This document shows positions 1 through 8,540 of a DNA stretch of 64,000 nucleotides, piece after piece. Under the pieces are notes generated by a model that was given only the letters and a program-made list of their open reading frames with translations, was not told where the DNA came from and made no database searches. The stretch lies in contig JAHHIF010000011.1 in the NCBI GenBank assembly GCA_019358875.1, positions 62,001-126,000 of the forward strand, in the 5' to 3' direction. The translations under genes and the position numbers were made by a program. The stretch is from Symplocastrum torsivum CPER-KK1 (lineage in GTDB: Bacteria; Cyanobacteriota; Cyanobacteriia; Cyanobacteriales; Coleofasciculaceae). The stretch's first letter is position 1. Each line of letters opens with the position of its first letter.

Positions 1-208
1 GAGTTCGTCCGTCAATCTTCTCCACCAGAGTGACCGGATGCCCAAAATGAACGGCAATGATGTGGCTTGAATAAGCGGGTACACTCAGCTCACTGTAGCT
101 ATAAAAATTATGAATTACCTCCAGCCCTCGCCAAGCTTGTTCCCTACTGGATAGAACAGTTGAGTCTGGAATGAGTTGTGATATGTCGTTTATCTTGCGT
201 AAAGACAA
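1..208 (-). CDS. AraC-family transcriptional regulator, N-terminal part only (cut by window edge)
   Basis: An open minus-strand frame runs off the left edge and gives about 69 residues. The text around HIIAVHFGHPVTL and VEKIDGR resembles the ligand-sensing N-terminus of cyanobacterial AraC-type regulators, whose helix-turn-helix would lie outside the window. The frame has no ATG. I chose the TTG at 208-206 because GGGAG sits seven bases upstream and an in-frame stop lies just before it. Two direct TGCAAACT copies lie upstream. The family assignment rests on overall resemblance, not on a diagnostic motif. Confidence 0.5.
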   Translation of the reverse strand, partial: MSLRKINDISQLIPDSTVLSSREQAWRGLEVIHNFYSYSELSVPAYSSHIIAVHFGHPVTLVEKIDGRT

Positions 209-233
209 CGTGGAACTCCCGATCTATCTTTTA

Positions 234-261
234 TGCAAACTTATGACATTTTGTGCAAACT
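234..261. promoter_or_regulatory. Direct repeat TGCAAACT x2, possible AraC-type operator
   Basis: TGCAAACT occurs at 234-241 and again at 254-261, an exact repeat with a 20-bp period (two helical turns). It lies just upstream of the TTG start of the leftmost regulator. AraC-type proteins commonly bind direct repeats with about this spacing, so autoregulation is possible. The rest of 209-454 shows only an imperfect GGAAGCC/GGCTTCC hairpin at 409-433 and no convincing gene. Confidence 0.3.
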
Positions 262-454
262 AAAGATTTTTAGTCATCACTCTTACAGTTAGTTTTATAA
301 AAATCTCAAAGCGACTTTGGCAGGTGTGCCTCTTACTTTGCTTAAGGACAGTAGCATGGGGAAATGCCCAGTTTCGCCAGCCCAACTGGCACTAGCAACA
401 ATCTTTTTGGAAGCCGTAGGTACGGAGGCTTCCCCTGCTCTCATCCTCCAGTGC

Positions 455-1273
455 CTAGTGGCTCAGGGGGATTTCTCGCAGGCTCTTGTTAAATACTGGA
501 ACCAGTTCAGGGCTACTTGCGACGAGTGTGGGGAAGGACTTCGCACTATAATCCTGTCCAACTTTAAGGGGAAAAATTGGCTGTGAATCCAATGGCACCC
601 AAGTGCCACCTGCTGCTTGCACAATCACCCACGCCCCAGCAATATCCCAAATTTTTGGTGTCGCTTCAACACCGCCTAAAGCTGCACCCGCAGCAATAGT
701 GAGGAAGTTGTAACTCGCAACTCCTAGCATCCGAATCTTGCAGGGTAGGGGCTGCTGCAATAAGGATGCACTTCGGGAGCAAAGGTTGAAAAAGTGGTTA
801 TTGCTGGGATCGTCTTTGCTGCTGTGGATGGCGCGTCCATTGAGAAATGCACTGTCCTCTACGTCTGTTATTCCCGATTTACCACTCCAAAAGCCATGAA
901 AGGTTTGTCCAATGGGCGGGAAATGAACGTAACCAAATACAGGCGTTCCTTGATAGAACAATCCTAAAGAAATTCCCCAAATCGGAATTCCCCTGGTAAA
1001 GTTCGTGGTGCCATCTAGAGGGTCGATAATCCAGCACCATTCTGTATCAGGAAATTTGTGTTCTGCCTCTTCACTCAAAATTCCATGGCGAGGATAGTGA
1101 GAAGCGATCGCATTTGTGATCTCCTCATCCGCCCATCTATCCGCTTGCGTCACCAAACTACCGTCAGCTTTTTGCGATGCCTGCACTTGTCCAAAATCTT
1201 GCAATAATTGGGTGCCGACTCTGGCTGTTGTCGTCTGGGCAAAGCTTAAAATGTCTGTCCAAAAATCTGTCAT
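455..1273 (-). CDS. Inositol monophosphatase family protein
   Basis: This 272-residue protein is a Mg-dependent, Li-sensitive phosphatase of the IMPase/SuhB superfamily, acting on myo-inositol phosphate or a related sugar phosphate. The metal-binding motif IIDPLDGTTNF is at residues 82-92. The upstream metal-ligand segment GILSEEAE is at 64-71, and the C-terminal WDIAGAWVIVQAAGG block is intact. Length is normal for the family. The PucC-like gene lies 74 bp upstream on the same strand. Which substrate it uses (inositol-1-phosphate, histidinol phosphate, 3'-phosphoadenosine phosphate) cannot be told from sequence. Confidence 0.9.
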   Translation of the reverse strand: MTDFWTDILSFAQTTTARVGTQLLQDFGQVQASQKADGSLVTQADRWADEEITNAIASHYPRHGILSEEAEHKFPDTEWCWIIDPLDGTTNFTRGIPIWGISLGLFYQGTPVFGYVHFPPIGQTFHGFWSGKSGITDVEDSAFLNGRAIHSSKDDPSNNHFFNLCSRSASLLQQPLPCKIRMLGVASYNFLTIAAGAALGGVEATPKIWDIAGAWVIVQAAGGTWVPLDSQPIFPLKVGQDYSAKSFPTLVASSPELVPVFNKSLREIPLSH

Positions 1274-1347
1274 CCGATTTTAGAGTTTATAGATTGTTCT
1301 TTTAGTAGTCAGTTGTTGTTCACTACTGACTACCAACAAAAAGTGAT

Positions 1348-2784
1348 TTAGTCGAGATCGCTTTCTATAACAGTTGCGATCGCTTCTCTGGCATTAGTGC
1401 GAAACTCTTGCACGTTCACTCGCTTAAGAAACCAGACTGCCAGAGCCATGCAGGCAGCTTGAACAGCAAAGACCAACCCATATGCTAACACCAGGTTGCT
1501 AAACAGCCTCTTCCCTGTATCAAACACAACCCCTCCAGTCACCGTCGCCACTCCTCTTGCTAAAGCCTGTGCTAACCCCCAAGCACCAATAAATGTCCCT
1601 GCTGTTTCTGCTGCCGTTAGGTCTAGCATCAAAGTAAGAGCGCCTGTTGTTAAGACTCCAGAAACCAAACCAAAAAACAGCAAAGCGATTTGCAGTTGTT
1701 CTGGCTTATGGGTAAATCCCGATAATACGACCCAGGCTAAAGAGAAGATGACTAATAGACCACCTAATCTAGTTGTCTTGCGCTTCCCCAGACGCGGAAC
1801 CAGAAGGAAACCCGCTACGCATAGACCAACTAATGTCCCAGTTCCCCAGAATGCGTTGAGAGTAGCTGTTTTACCGACCTCCATGTTGAAGACATCACCA
1901 CCATAGTTTTCCAGGATGGCGTCTTGCATGAATAACCCAATGGTCATTAGCACTAAGAAAGTAAAAAATAACCCAGTTTGGGGCGTTGCCGTCAAGATGC
2001 GCCAAGCTCGATTCAGCGTAATCTTTTCTTCTTGGTTAACTAATGTAGAGCGCAAGGTATAGCGAGAATATTTTTTTTCGACACCCCAGGTTGCCACAAA
2101 GGCAAGCCCAAAAACCAGCAAGGGCACAATCAGAAATAAGCGATTAATTTGTACCTGTAGTAACTCAATCGGGGCGTTTAGAGTTAATTTTTTGAGCAAG
2201 ACACCAATGAGGATTGCCCCAATAATTGTTCCCCCAATCAGCATTGACCAGTCAATGCCCACCAACTTGGAGCGATTATCTTCATCGGAAACATCCACCA
2301 AAAGCGTTGCAAAGGGCGTAGAACAAGCGCTGACTGCCAAACCATACAGTGCAAACAGTAAAGCTAGCAAACCCGTCCAAGCATAAGTTGGAGTAGTCCA
2401 GCCTCCTGCCTTTAAACTATCGCCCACCTGCCACATCACTTGTACAAGTAGAACCGAAACGATAGCCAGACTTGCGGCACCAACCCAGATATACCCCGTG
2501 CGATGATACCCCCACAAAGGCTTCGTGTCGGACATATGCCCAAACCAAATCCGCGCTGGAGCAACAAACAGCGTCAAGGCAAGAATGATTGTACTAAGCG
2601 TTGCTGGCATTCCCAACTCTCTAATCAGGACACGGTTGAGTACTCCAAAGACCAGCACTGACATCATTCCCAGTCCTGTTTGGAATAGACCTAGCCGGAA
2701 CATAGTTAGTAGCTTAAGTCTGGGAAGTGCTTTGCCTTGAACTGAAGAGGTTGGTTGGGAATCGGAGAAATCACTAGTTTCCAT
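1348..2784 (-). CDS. BCD/PucC-family MFS transporter
   Basis: A 478-residue multi-spanning membrane protein with about twelve hydrophobic segments. The N-terminus contains LFQTGLGMMSVLVFGVLNR and ARIWFGHMSD, typical of the bacteriochlorophyll delivery family (PucC, LhaA, BchG-linked proteins) of the major facilitator superfamily. In phototrophs these proteins assist assembly of (bacterio)chlorophyll-binding complexes. Cyanobacterial members are poorly characterised. It probably sits in the thylakoid or cytoplasmic membrane. An aldo/keto reductase gene is divergent upstream. Confidence 0.85.
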   Translation of the reverse strand: METSDFSDSQPTSSVQGKALPRLKLLTMFRLGLFQTGLGMMSVLVFGVLNRVLIRELGMPATLSTIILALTLFVAPARIWFGHMSDTKPLWGYHRTGYIWVGAASLAIVSVLLVQVMWQVGDSLKAGGWTTPTYAWTGLLALLFALYGLAVSACSTPFATLLVDVSDEDNRSKLVGIDWSMLIGGTIIGAILIGVLLKKLTLNAPIELLQVQINRLFLIVPLLVFGLAFVATWGVEKKYSRYTLRSTLVNQEEKITLNRAWRILTATPQTGLFFTFLVLMTIGLFMQDAILENYGGDVFNMEVGKTATLNAFWGTGTLVGLCVAGFLLVPRLGKRKTTRLGGLLVIFSLAWVVLSGFTHKPEQLQIALLFFGLVSGVLTTGALTLMLDLTAAETAGTFIGAWGLAQALARGVATVTGGVVFDTGKRLFSNLVLAYGLVFAVQAACMALAVWFLKRVNVQEFRTNAREAIATVIESDLD

Positions 2785-2940
2785 AGCTTTTTATTAGCAA
2801 TGCTTGCAGAATTAAGTATTTTATTTGCGTCTTATATCTATCTAAGGATATACGTTTTTAAGTTCTCTTCCTTGCTATCGATAGCTGTTTGTAACGATAC
2901 ACTGAGTAAATATGAAGAAATATAAAGAAGAGGATTGATA

Positions 2941-3900
2941 ATGCAGACTTTGCAAACCACCACATTAGGTGAAAATGGGCCGACCATTACTTCCCTAGGG
3001 ATTGGCACTTGGGCATGGGGAGACAAACTCTTTTGGAACTACGGCAACGATTACGGTGCATCTCAGGTACAAGAAGCCTTCGAGGCAACCTTAGATGCGG
3101 GGATCAGCTTTTTTGACACCGCTGAAATTTACGGGTTTGGTGAATCTGAATCACTTTTAGGGCGGTTTATGAAGCAGTTGGGGCGTCCTGCACAGATTGC
3201 GACTAAATACTTTCCTATGCCTTGGCGATTTTCAGCTCATTCCGTCTCTGATACTCTAACCGAAAGTTTAAAACGTTTACAAGTTGAACAAGTTGCACTT
3301 TACCAAGTCCATATGCCCTTTGGCTTCTTCATGAGTCAAGAGACACTGATGAATGCGTTGGCAGATGAAGTGAAGCGCGGCAGAATTGGGAGTGTTGGTG
3401 TGAGTAACTACTCTGCCGAGCAAATGCGAGAAGCGCATGGTTACTTGGCAGCACGAGGAGTTCCCCTAGCCGTAAATCAAGTACGATACTCGCTGCTGGC
3501 AAGGAAAATTGAGAGTGATGGCATTATGGATACTGCCCGTCAGTTGGGTGTTACTCTGCTTGCCTATAGTCCTTTAGCCCAAGGATTGCTCACTGGAAAA
3601 TATACGCCAGAGAAACACGTTGAACTACGTGACGCACGCCGAATTGACCCACAATTTAGCAAAAGTGGTTTAGAAAAAATCGCTCCTGTTGTGAAGCTAT
3701 TGCATCAGTTTGGGGAAAAGTATGATCGCACACCTGCCCAAGTTGCCCTGAACTGGTTGATTGCTCAAGGCAATGTTGTGCCAATTCCTGGCGCAAAAAC
3801 AGCACAGCAGGCAGCACAAAATGCTGGTGCTTTGGGATGGAGTTTGAACCAAGAGGAAGTTGCCCAATTAGAGCAAGTCAGTCGTCCCTGGCTTAGCTAA
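2941..3900 (+). CDS. Aldo/keto reductase
   Basis: A NADPH-dependent aldo/keto reductase of about 319 residues. The catalytic segment around FFDTAEIYGFGESE supplies Asp and Tyr, QIATKYF the Lys, and VALYQVHMP the His. GVSNYSAEQM and the C-terminal VPIPGAKT cofactor-binding region are present. A TTG six bases earlier is in frame, but the ATG at 2941 has AGAGGA a few bases upstream and is the better start. Plant chloroplast relatives use it for reactive carbonyls or pyridoxal. The substrate is unknown here. Confidence 0.88.
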   Translation: MQTLQTTTLGENGPTITSLGIGTWAWGDKLFWNYGNDYGASQVQEAFEATLDAGISFFDTAEIYGFGESESLLGRFMKQLGRPAQIATKYFPMPWRFSAHSVSDTLTESLKRLQVEQVALYQVHMPFGFFMSQETLMNALADEVKRGRIGSVGVSNYSAEQMREAHGYLAARGVPLAVNQVRYSLLARKIESDGIMDTARQLGVTLLAYSPLAQGLLTGKYTPEKHVELRDARRIDPQFSKSGLEKIAPVVKLLHQFGEKYDRTPAQVALNWLIAQGNVVPIPGAKTAQQAAQNAGALGWSLNQEEVAQLEQVSRPWLS

Positions 3901-3912
3901 CAAAGGGAGTAG

Positions 3913-3960
3913 TAGGTGGTAGGTGGTAGGTGGTAGGTGGTAGGTGGTAGGGGGTAGGTG
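3913..3960. repeat. Heptanucleotide tandem repeat (TAGGTGG)n
   Basis: Five perfect TAGGTGG units run from 3913 to 3947, followed by one TAGGGGG variant and a partial unit. This matches the class of short tandemly repeated heptanucleotides (STRR) known in filamentous cyanobacteria. It lies just after the aldo/keto reductase stop. Such arrays vary in copy number between strains. Confidence 0.9.
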
Positions 3961-4118
3961 TGAACTGAATTTTCCAACAACCTACAACCTCCCTTCACCG
4001 ATAAGTTTCCAACATTAAACAAATGGTATTACTGGAAATGGGCAACCTATTGCCAATTCCCAATTCCTAGAAAATCCGTGCTGTGACCCTTCAGGGTGCG
4101 GAATGTAGAGGCTATAAG

Positions 4119-5324
4119 TTATGGCTTTTTATGCGTAGCTGCTTCACTAGGAACTGAAACAACACGGTGACTCCGCTCAAAATTAGTATTAATCAACTCC
4201 AACACAGATTTGGCTATTAATTTATTCGCACTCTGAACGAAGTGTCCATCACCGATAAAGTTTCTCACATCAGTAGCTGGTGCAATATTGTGGGTACTGA
4301 CATAGGGAATCGAGTTGCTCTCTAGAGTTGGCTTCAGGGCTTGGAACAAATGATCGTCATATCCTCGATCATTAATAATCAAGACAATCGGTAGCTTGCC
4401 ATCTGCTTTTGCTGTTGCTGAAAATTCTTTGGCAATAGCGCTTAAAACTGGAATATCTAATTCTTTGTTAAACCCAGTAGAATCATGAACCTGATTGGTC
4501 ACTGCTGTCTGATAGCGCTGTGCCGAAGCTCTACGAATCAAGCGTACAATCGCAGAGTTATCCAGCCAATTGTGTTCAAACAGGAATGGATTAAAAAACT
4601 GATCGTGTTCTCTTAGCTGGTTTACCGCTGCGTCCCATTGTTCTTCGTCTTGGAAGGCAGTACGAAGTTGCGCTAATGATTGAATCTTGGGCGAAATTTC
4701 CTTAAGCTTCCCATTATCCACCACGTACCGAGGATAAGTATAAGGAGCAGGGGCTTCAAACTGCCACGTCGAGCCGTTCATCGTTCTGAGTCCTTTGACA
4801 CTGGATGCCAAAATTCCTAGAATCACGACATCGGCTTGATGTCTCCCCCGATCTAATTTGTAGGCAGCGTAGGAGTAGTTAGGTGGCGCAGCGGGTCCCG
4901 CGATCGCTCTAACACCTAGCTTGGAATCTATTGCCTTCATCTCATCGCCGACGTAGTTTGAAAATGACATGCCGTAGATTGCAACCAGCAAGTCTTGGTC
5001 GGGTTCAGGGCTAACAGGTAAATCTAATTTTTTCCACAATTGTGGGTCTAACCAACCCGCTACAGCTAGCGATGAACTTGATTCATCTGTTGCACCAACC
5101 ATCCGTGAGAGTTTTCCCTCAACCGATCGCCCATACTCAAAATAGGTATTGAGTTGCCCAGGAGACATCGCCTGTGGATCGGATGGATAGGGGAATAGAA
5201 TATTAACGGCAAAATCGAACACAAGCAGGAAGAAAACAATCCAAAGTCCCATGACTAACGACTTACGGATTGCTGGGTTTTTCGGGGAATCAGAACTGAG
5301 AGTATATGAACTGTGCAGGTGCAT
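4119..5324 (-). CDS. SGNH-hydrolase-like partner of MBOAT acetyltransferase
   Basis: A 401-residue protein with one N-terminal membrane segment (about residues 24-45) and a large extracytoplasmic domain. It has GMSFSN in the position of the catalytic serine block and GDGHF near the C-terminus, where SGNH enzymes carry the Asp-x-x-His pair. Its start overlaps the end of the upstream MBOAT gene by 35 bp, so the two are almost certainly translated together. By analogy with AlgI-AlgJ/AlgX, the MBOAT protein brings acetyl groups across the membrane and this protein transfers them to an exopolysaccharide. The specific polymer is unknown. Confidence 0.65.
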   Translation of the reverse strand: MHLHSSYTLSSDSPKNPAIRKSLVMGLWIVFFLLVFDFAVNILFPYPSDPQAMSPGQLNTYFEYGRSVEGKLSRMVGATDESSSSLAVAGWLDPQLWKKLDLPVSPEPDQDLLVAIYGMSFSNYVGDEMKAIDSKLGVRAIAGPAAPPNYSYAAYKLDRGRHQADVVILGILASSVKGLRTMNGSTWQFEAPAPYTYPRYVVDNGKLKEISPKIQSLAQLRTAFQDEEQWDAAVNQLREHDQFFNPFLFEHNWLDNSAIVRLIRRASAQRYQTAVTNQVHDSTGFNKELDIPVLSAIAKEFSATAKADGKLPIVLIINDRGYDDHLFQALKPTLESNSIPYVSTHNIAPATDVRNFIGDGHFVQSANKLIAKSVLELINTNFERSHRVVSVPSEAATHKKP

Positions 5325-6942
5325 TGCTTTGTCCCATTAACACAATAATGATCAGTGCTGCATAAAGGGCTGCACGCGCTGGAGTTGGGAAGCGACGTTT
5401 TAGTTGTGAATTTTCAGCCAGGTATTCAACAACCTCATAGCCAATCAAAAGAGGAATGCCCAAGAGTGCAGGTAAGGGTGGCTTAGGAATACTCAAGGTC
5501 AAATTGCCAAAATCGAGAAATAGAATCTTTGTGAAGGTGATAATTTGAGCCAGAGAGGTGGCGCGAAACAACAGCCATCCGTAGCAGGTAAGGACAAAGA
5601 AGAATAATGTCGTTCCTAAGCCTCCTAAGAGACTCAAAGCAGTCTTGCTAGGTTGTTGTTTCTTAGCTTTAGGGGTAAAGAGTCGATACCCGCATAGCAA
5701 CGCCCCCTGATAAAAGCCCCAGAGGACAAAGTTCCAGGCAGCACCGTGCCAGAGTCCGCCCAGCACCATTGTTGTCATCAAATTTTGATAGGTTTTGCGA
5801 TCGCTTTGACGGCTTCCTCCGAGGGGGATGTAGAGATAGTCTCGTAGCCAAGTGGAGAGGCTGATGTGCCAACGCCGCCAGAACTCGCTGGGGTCTTTTG
5901 AGAAGTAGGGTAAATTGAAGTTCAGCATCAGCTCGATACCGAACAACTTCGATACACCTCTCGCCATATCCGAGTAGCCGGAGAAATCGCAGTAAATTTG
6001 GATTGCGTAAAGGAACGTTGCCAAGACAACATCAATCCAAGAAACCGTCCCACTTGTCCCGTAGATCGCATCAACTGAAGTCGCAACTCCATCTGAGATG
6101 GCTACTTTCTTGAACAAGCCAAATAAGATCAAGTAAACGCCTTCGCTGGATTGCTTAAAACTCAGCTGACGTGGTTTGGCGAACTGAGGCAGTAACTCCG
6201 ATGCTCGATCAATTGGACCCGCTAGTAATGGGGGGAAATAGGCTAAGAAGAGTGCAAAGTTTAAAAACTGCGGTGTTGCTTCGATCTTGCGTCGGTAAAC
6301 ATCAACCGTGTAACTAATCGTCTTAAACGTGTAGAAGGAAATTCCTACAGGTAAAACGATGTTTAAGTGTAAGAGTTCTGCCTGAATGCCAAAGGTACGA
6401 ATCGCTCCCTCGGCGCTGCCAATAAAGAAATTGAAGTACTTGAAGAAGCCGAGAAGGGCAAGGTTAGTAAATATACTAATAAATAGGAATAAGTCACGGC
6501 GCGGCTTTTCGTCCATTGCGGTGAAGCGTGGATACAGGAGATTTGCGATCGCAACAATTGCCCCTGTCCCCAGGAATACCAGCCAACCTGACCAAGCTGT
6601 AGGTAGCAGTTTTGCCCACTGCACAGATAGAGATAAGGGTTGAGTCGTTAACCCAACCGCATCCCACTGCACCGTCACAAAGAAAAACCCGGCGCATACG
6701 GCAAACAAAGAAGCCACGCCACGTTTCTCTTTCGACAACTGCCCTCTTCCAATCATTGATCCACAGTAGAAGTCAACTACAGTAGATAGAGTGATTAGAA
6801 ACAAAAACCATACGTCCCACCAGCCATAGAATACGTAGCTGGCAATCAGTAAGGTCAAGTTTTGCCCTCGCAAAGTTAGGCTGCGGTAGAGGCAATAGGT
6901 AACTACAAAAAAGACTACGAACTCAATCGAGTTAAATGTCAC
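5290..6942 (-). CDS. MBOAT-family O-acyltransferase (AlgI-like)
   Basis: A 550-residue polytopic membrane protein of the AlgI type. FWRRWHISLSTWLRDY followed by IPLGGS is the signature block. GGLWHGAAW carries the family histidine. The N-terminus with FVVTYCLYR and YVFYGWWD is also typical. It is first in a two-gene unit with the SGNH-like protein downstream. The pair is likely to acetylate an envelope polysaccharide outside the cell. Length is slightly above AlgI because of a cyanobacterial loop around residues 75-150. Confidence 0.9.
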   Translation of the reverse strand: MTFNSIEFVVFFVVTYCLYRSLTLRGQNLTLLIASYVFYGWWDVWFLFLITLSTVVDFYCGSMIGRGQLSKEKRGVASLFAVCAGFFFVTVQWDAVGLTTQPLSLSVQWAKLLPTAWSGWLVFLGTGAIVAIANLLYPRFTAMDEKPRRDLFLFISIFTNLALLGFFKYFNFFIGSAEGAIRTFGIQAELLHLNIVLPVGISFYTFKTISYTVDVYRRKIEATPQFLNFALFLAYFPPLLAGPIDRASELLPQFAKPRQLSFKQSSEGVYLILFGLFKKVAISDGVATSVDAIYGTSGTVSWIDVVLATFLYAIQIYCDFSGYSDMARGVSKLFGIELMLNFNLPYFSKDPSEFWRRWHISLSTWLRDYLYIPLGGSRQSDRKTYQNLMTTMVLGGLWHGAAWNFVLWGFYQGALLCGYRLFTPKAKKQQPSKTALSLLGGLGTTLFFFVLTCYGWLLFRATSLAQIITFTKILFLDFGNLTLSIPKPPLPALLGIPLLIGYEVVEYLAENSQLKRRFPTPARAALYAALIIIVLMGQSNAPAQFIYSQF

Positions 6943-7340
6943 CTTTCAAGCACCCACATTAACTAGTAGAAGTTCAAAAGTTCCTTCTGACCTAAAATTT
7001 AAATACAAAACTTAGCTCAGAAAAGGGTTTGTGTTCAAACTTGAGGCGTATTATTGCATGGCTCCCAAGGCAGTGCCACCGATTTTTATCAGCTTCATCA
7101 AAGCTTTACTTTATTGCAAAGTTGAACTCATAAGCCTTACGCTCTGGTAGGTTGAGCCAAACATTGTCTTCGTAACACGAGGCTTTTGGTAGTCACGGCT
7201 ACAAGAAGAAAGATTCTTTCCAATGGCTGAGCCTCGTTGTTGGGAAATATCATATACTCAACTATATTAAGAATGTTTGCGTATGCTTGCATAATGCCAG
7301 CGTCTACTATCTACCTAATATCTCGTGAGGAATAGCATCA
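6943..7340. other. Intergenic region between divergent MBOAT and phycobilin lyase genes
   Basis: About 400 bp without a credible gene. It should hold promoters for both flanking genes. The only motif I can point to is GTA-N8-TAC at 7189-7202, the core of an NtcA nitrogen-control box, about 140 bp before the lyase start. No good -10 element is clear at the expected distance, so this is weak. Confidence 0.35.
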
Positions 7341-7889
7341 GTGACATCACAGCTACAGATTGCTCAGAAAACTGAAGAACCCTTAATTGCAGCATTTTTC
7401 CGAAAATCATCAGGTAACTGGCGCTCTGAACGCCGCTACTATACGCTGCCGGACGGAGACACAAAGGAAGTGGTTAGCCAGATTAATATTCGTTTTTTGG
7501 AGCAAGGCTGTGATGAACTACTACAGCTACAGCAACTGCATGAGCTACCCACTGACATGGTTTTGACCTGTGGTGCTTGTGTTAGCTGGAAAAGCAGCGA
7601 TTCTGTAACGGGAAAAAAGCAGTCAGAAGATTCAACCTTGTTTGGAGCGCTAGGAGATATACTTTATCGCGATCGCGGTTTTGCAACCTCCAAACCAGTC
7701 ACCGCTCAGTTCTACTTCCCCAACCCTGAAACCTTGTGCTTACGAACAGAATACAAAGGTTCTGTGTTTGAGGAAGAACTAAAACTCGTGGGTGAACACT
7801 ACCGTACAAGGCAAACAATTATCTCCCGTGCTGGTGAGCAACAGATGATTGGGCAGTACTTGGAAAAGCGGTTAGAGATTGCTGAATAA
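7341..7889 (+). CDS. Phycobiliprotein lyase, CpcS/CpeS family
   Basis: A 182-residue protein of the CpcS/CpeS lipocalin-fold lyase family, which attaches bilin chromophores to cysteines of phycobiliproteins. The conserved opening FFRKSSGNWRSERRYY (about residues 20-35), the central RDRGFAT and the C-terminal EEELKLVGEHYRTRQT are present. The start is GTG at 7341, with GAGG about eleven bases upstream. It stands alone, as several lyase genes do in cyanobacteria. Which subunit and bilin it serves cannot be inferred. Confidence 0.85.
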   Translation: MTSQLQIAQKTEEPLIAAFFRKSSGNWRSERRYYTLPDGDTKEVVSQINIRFLEQGCDELLQLQQLHELPTDMVLTCGACVSWKSSDSVTGKKQSEDSTLFGALGDILYRDRGFATSKPVTAQFYFPNPETLCLRTEYKGSVFEEELKLVGEHYRTRQTIISRAGEQQMIGQYLEKRLEIAE

Positions 7890-8143
7890 CGGTATGATTT
7901 CCGCCAATTCCCCGACTTCTGTATCAAAATTATCCAGTAGCAGTTAGGTTTTGACAAAAAATTGGGTCTGGGTTGTCTTTTATGTAATTCCCTATTAGGT
8001 TGGATCTTACTCACTTAACAACTAGATTATGGGATAAATAGATACATCTGGACGGGAAAAATCATCAGTGTACTTATTCAACAAAAATGGGGGATAGAGC
8101 TTAAGAACAGCCGCATCTATGAAATTCTTGATTCCCTCAAAAA

Positions 8144-8266
8144 GCTGATAATGCAAATCTTGGAATTCCTGATGAAGATGTGCTGGCATTTGCTATTAGT
8201 GATAATCGCATAATTCTCACACTCAATCGCTCTGATTTGATTCGAGTGTATCGTCCATCAAGATGA
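8144..8266 (+). pseudogene. Remnant of a DUF5615 PIN-like protein
   Basis: A 40-codon open stretch ending in TGA reads ADNANLGIPDEDVLAFAI followed by SDNRIILTLNRSDL. This is the conserved core of DUF5615 PIN-like proteins, usually toxin components next to a DUF433 antitoxin. A stop lies five codons upstream, and the frame just before it (EILDSLK) looks like the preceding part in another phase. The N-terminus is therefore lost or frameshifted. No antitoxin partner is visible. The rest of 7890-8540 is HIP1-rich and holds no other gene I can support. Confidence 0.6.
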
Positions 8267-8540
8267 AGACACCGTGCGATCGCATAGCAGCTATTGCGCG
8301 ATCGCAACATACGGCACGATATTGGCACTTATAACTAAGAAGTTGATTTGATGCGATCAAGATTACCTTGGCAATTTATGCGATCGCACTCTTGTCAATG
8401 CGATACTTGATGTTATCAAGCGCCATCTTCAAGCATTACCTACAAGGCGCTAGCTTCAGTCAGGGAGAGCATTCTACTATTCCGGATACCTTACTTGAGT
8501 TAGTAGAAAGTAAGTAATAGTACTCTCTTGGCGGCTTGAT

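Noticed and set aside
409..433. GGAAGCC/GGCTTCC hairpin as a terminator of the phosphatase gene
   Set aside because: On the minus strand it is followed by A-rich, not T-rich, sequence, so it is not a standard intrinsic terminator.
317..586. 89-codon plus-strand frame at the left
   Set aside because: Overlaps the end of the inositol monophosphatase gene on the other strand, has a TTG start without ribosome site and no family likeness.
3913..3960. Tandem repeats as a CRISPR array
   Set aside because: Unit is 7 bp with no spacers; it is a heptamer repeat.
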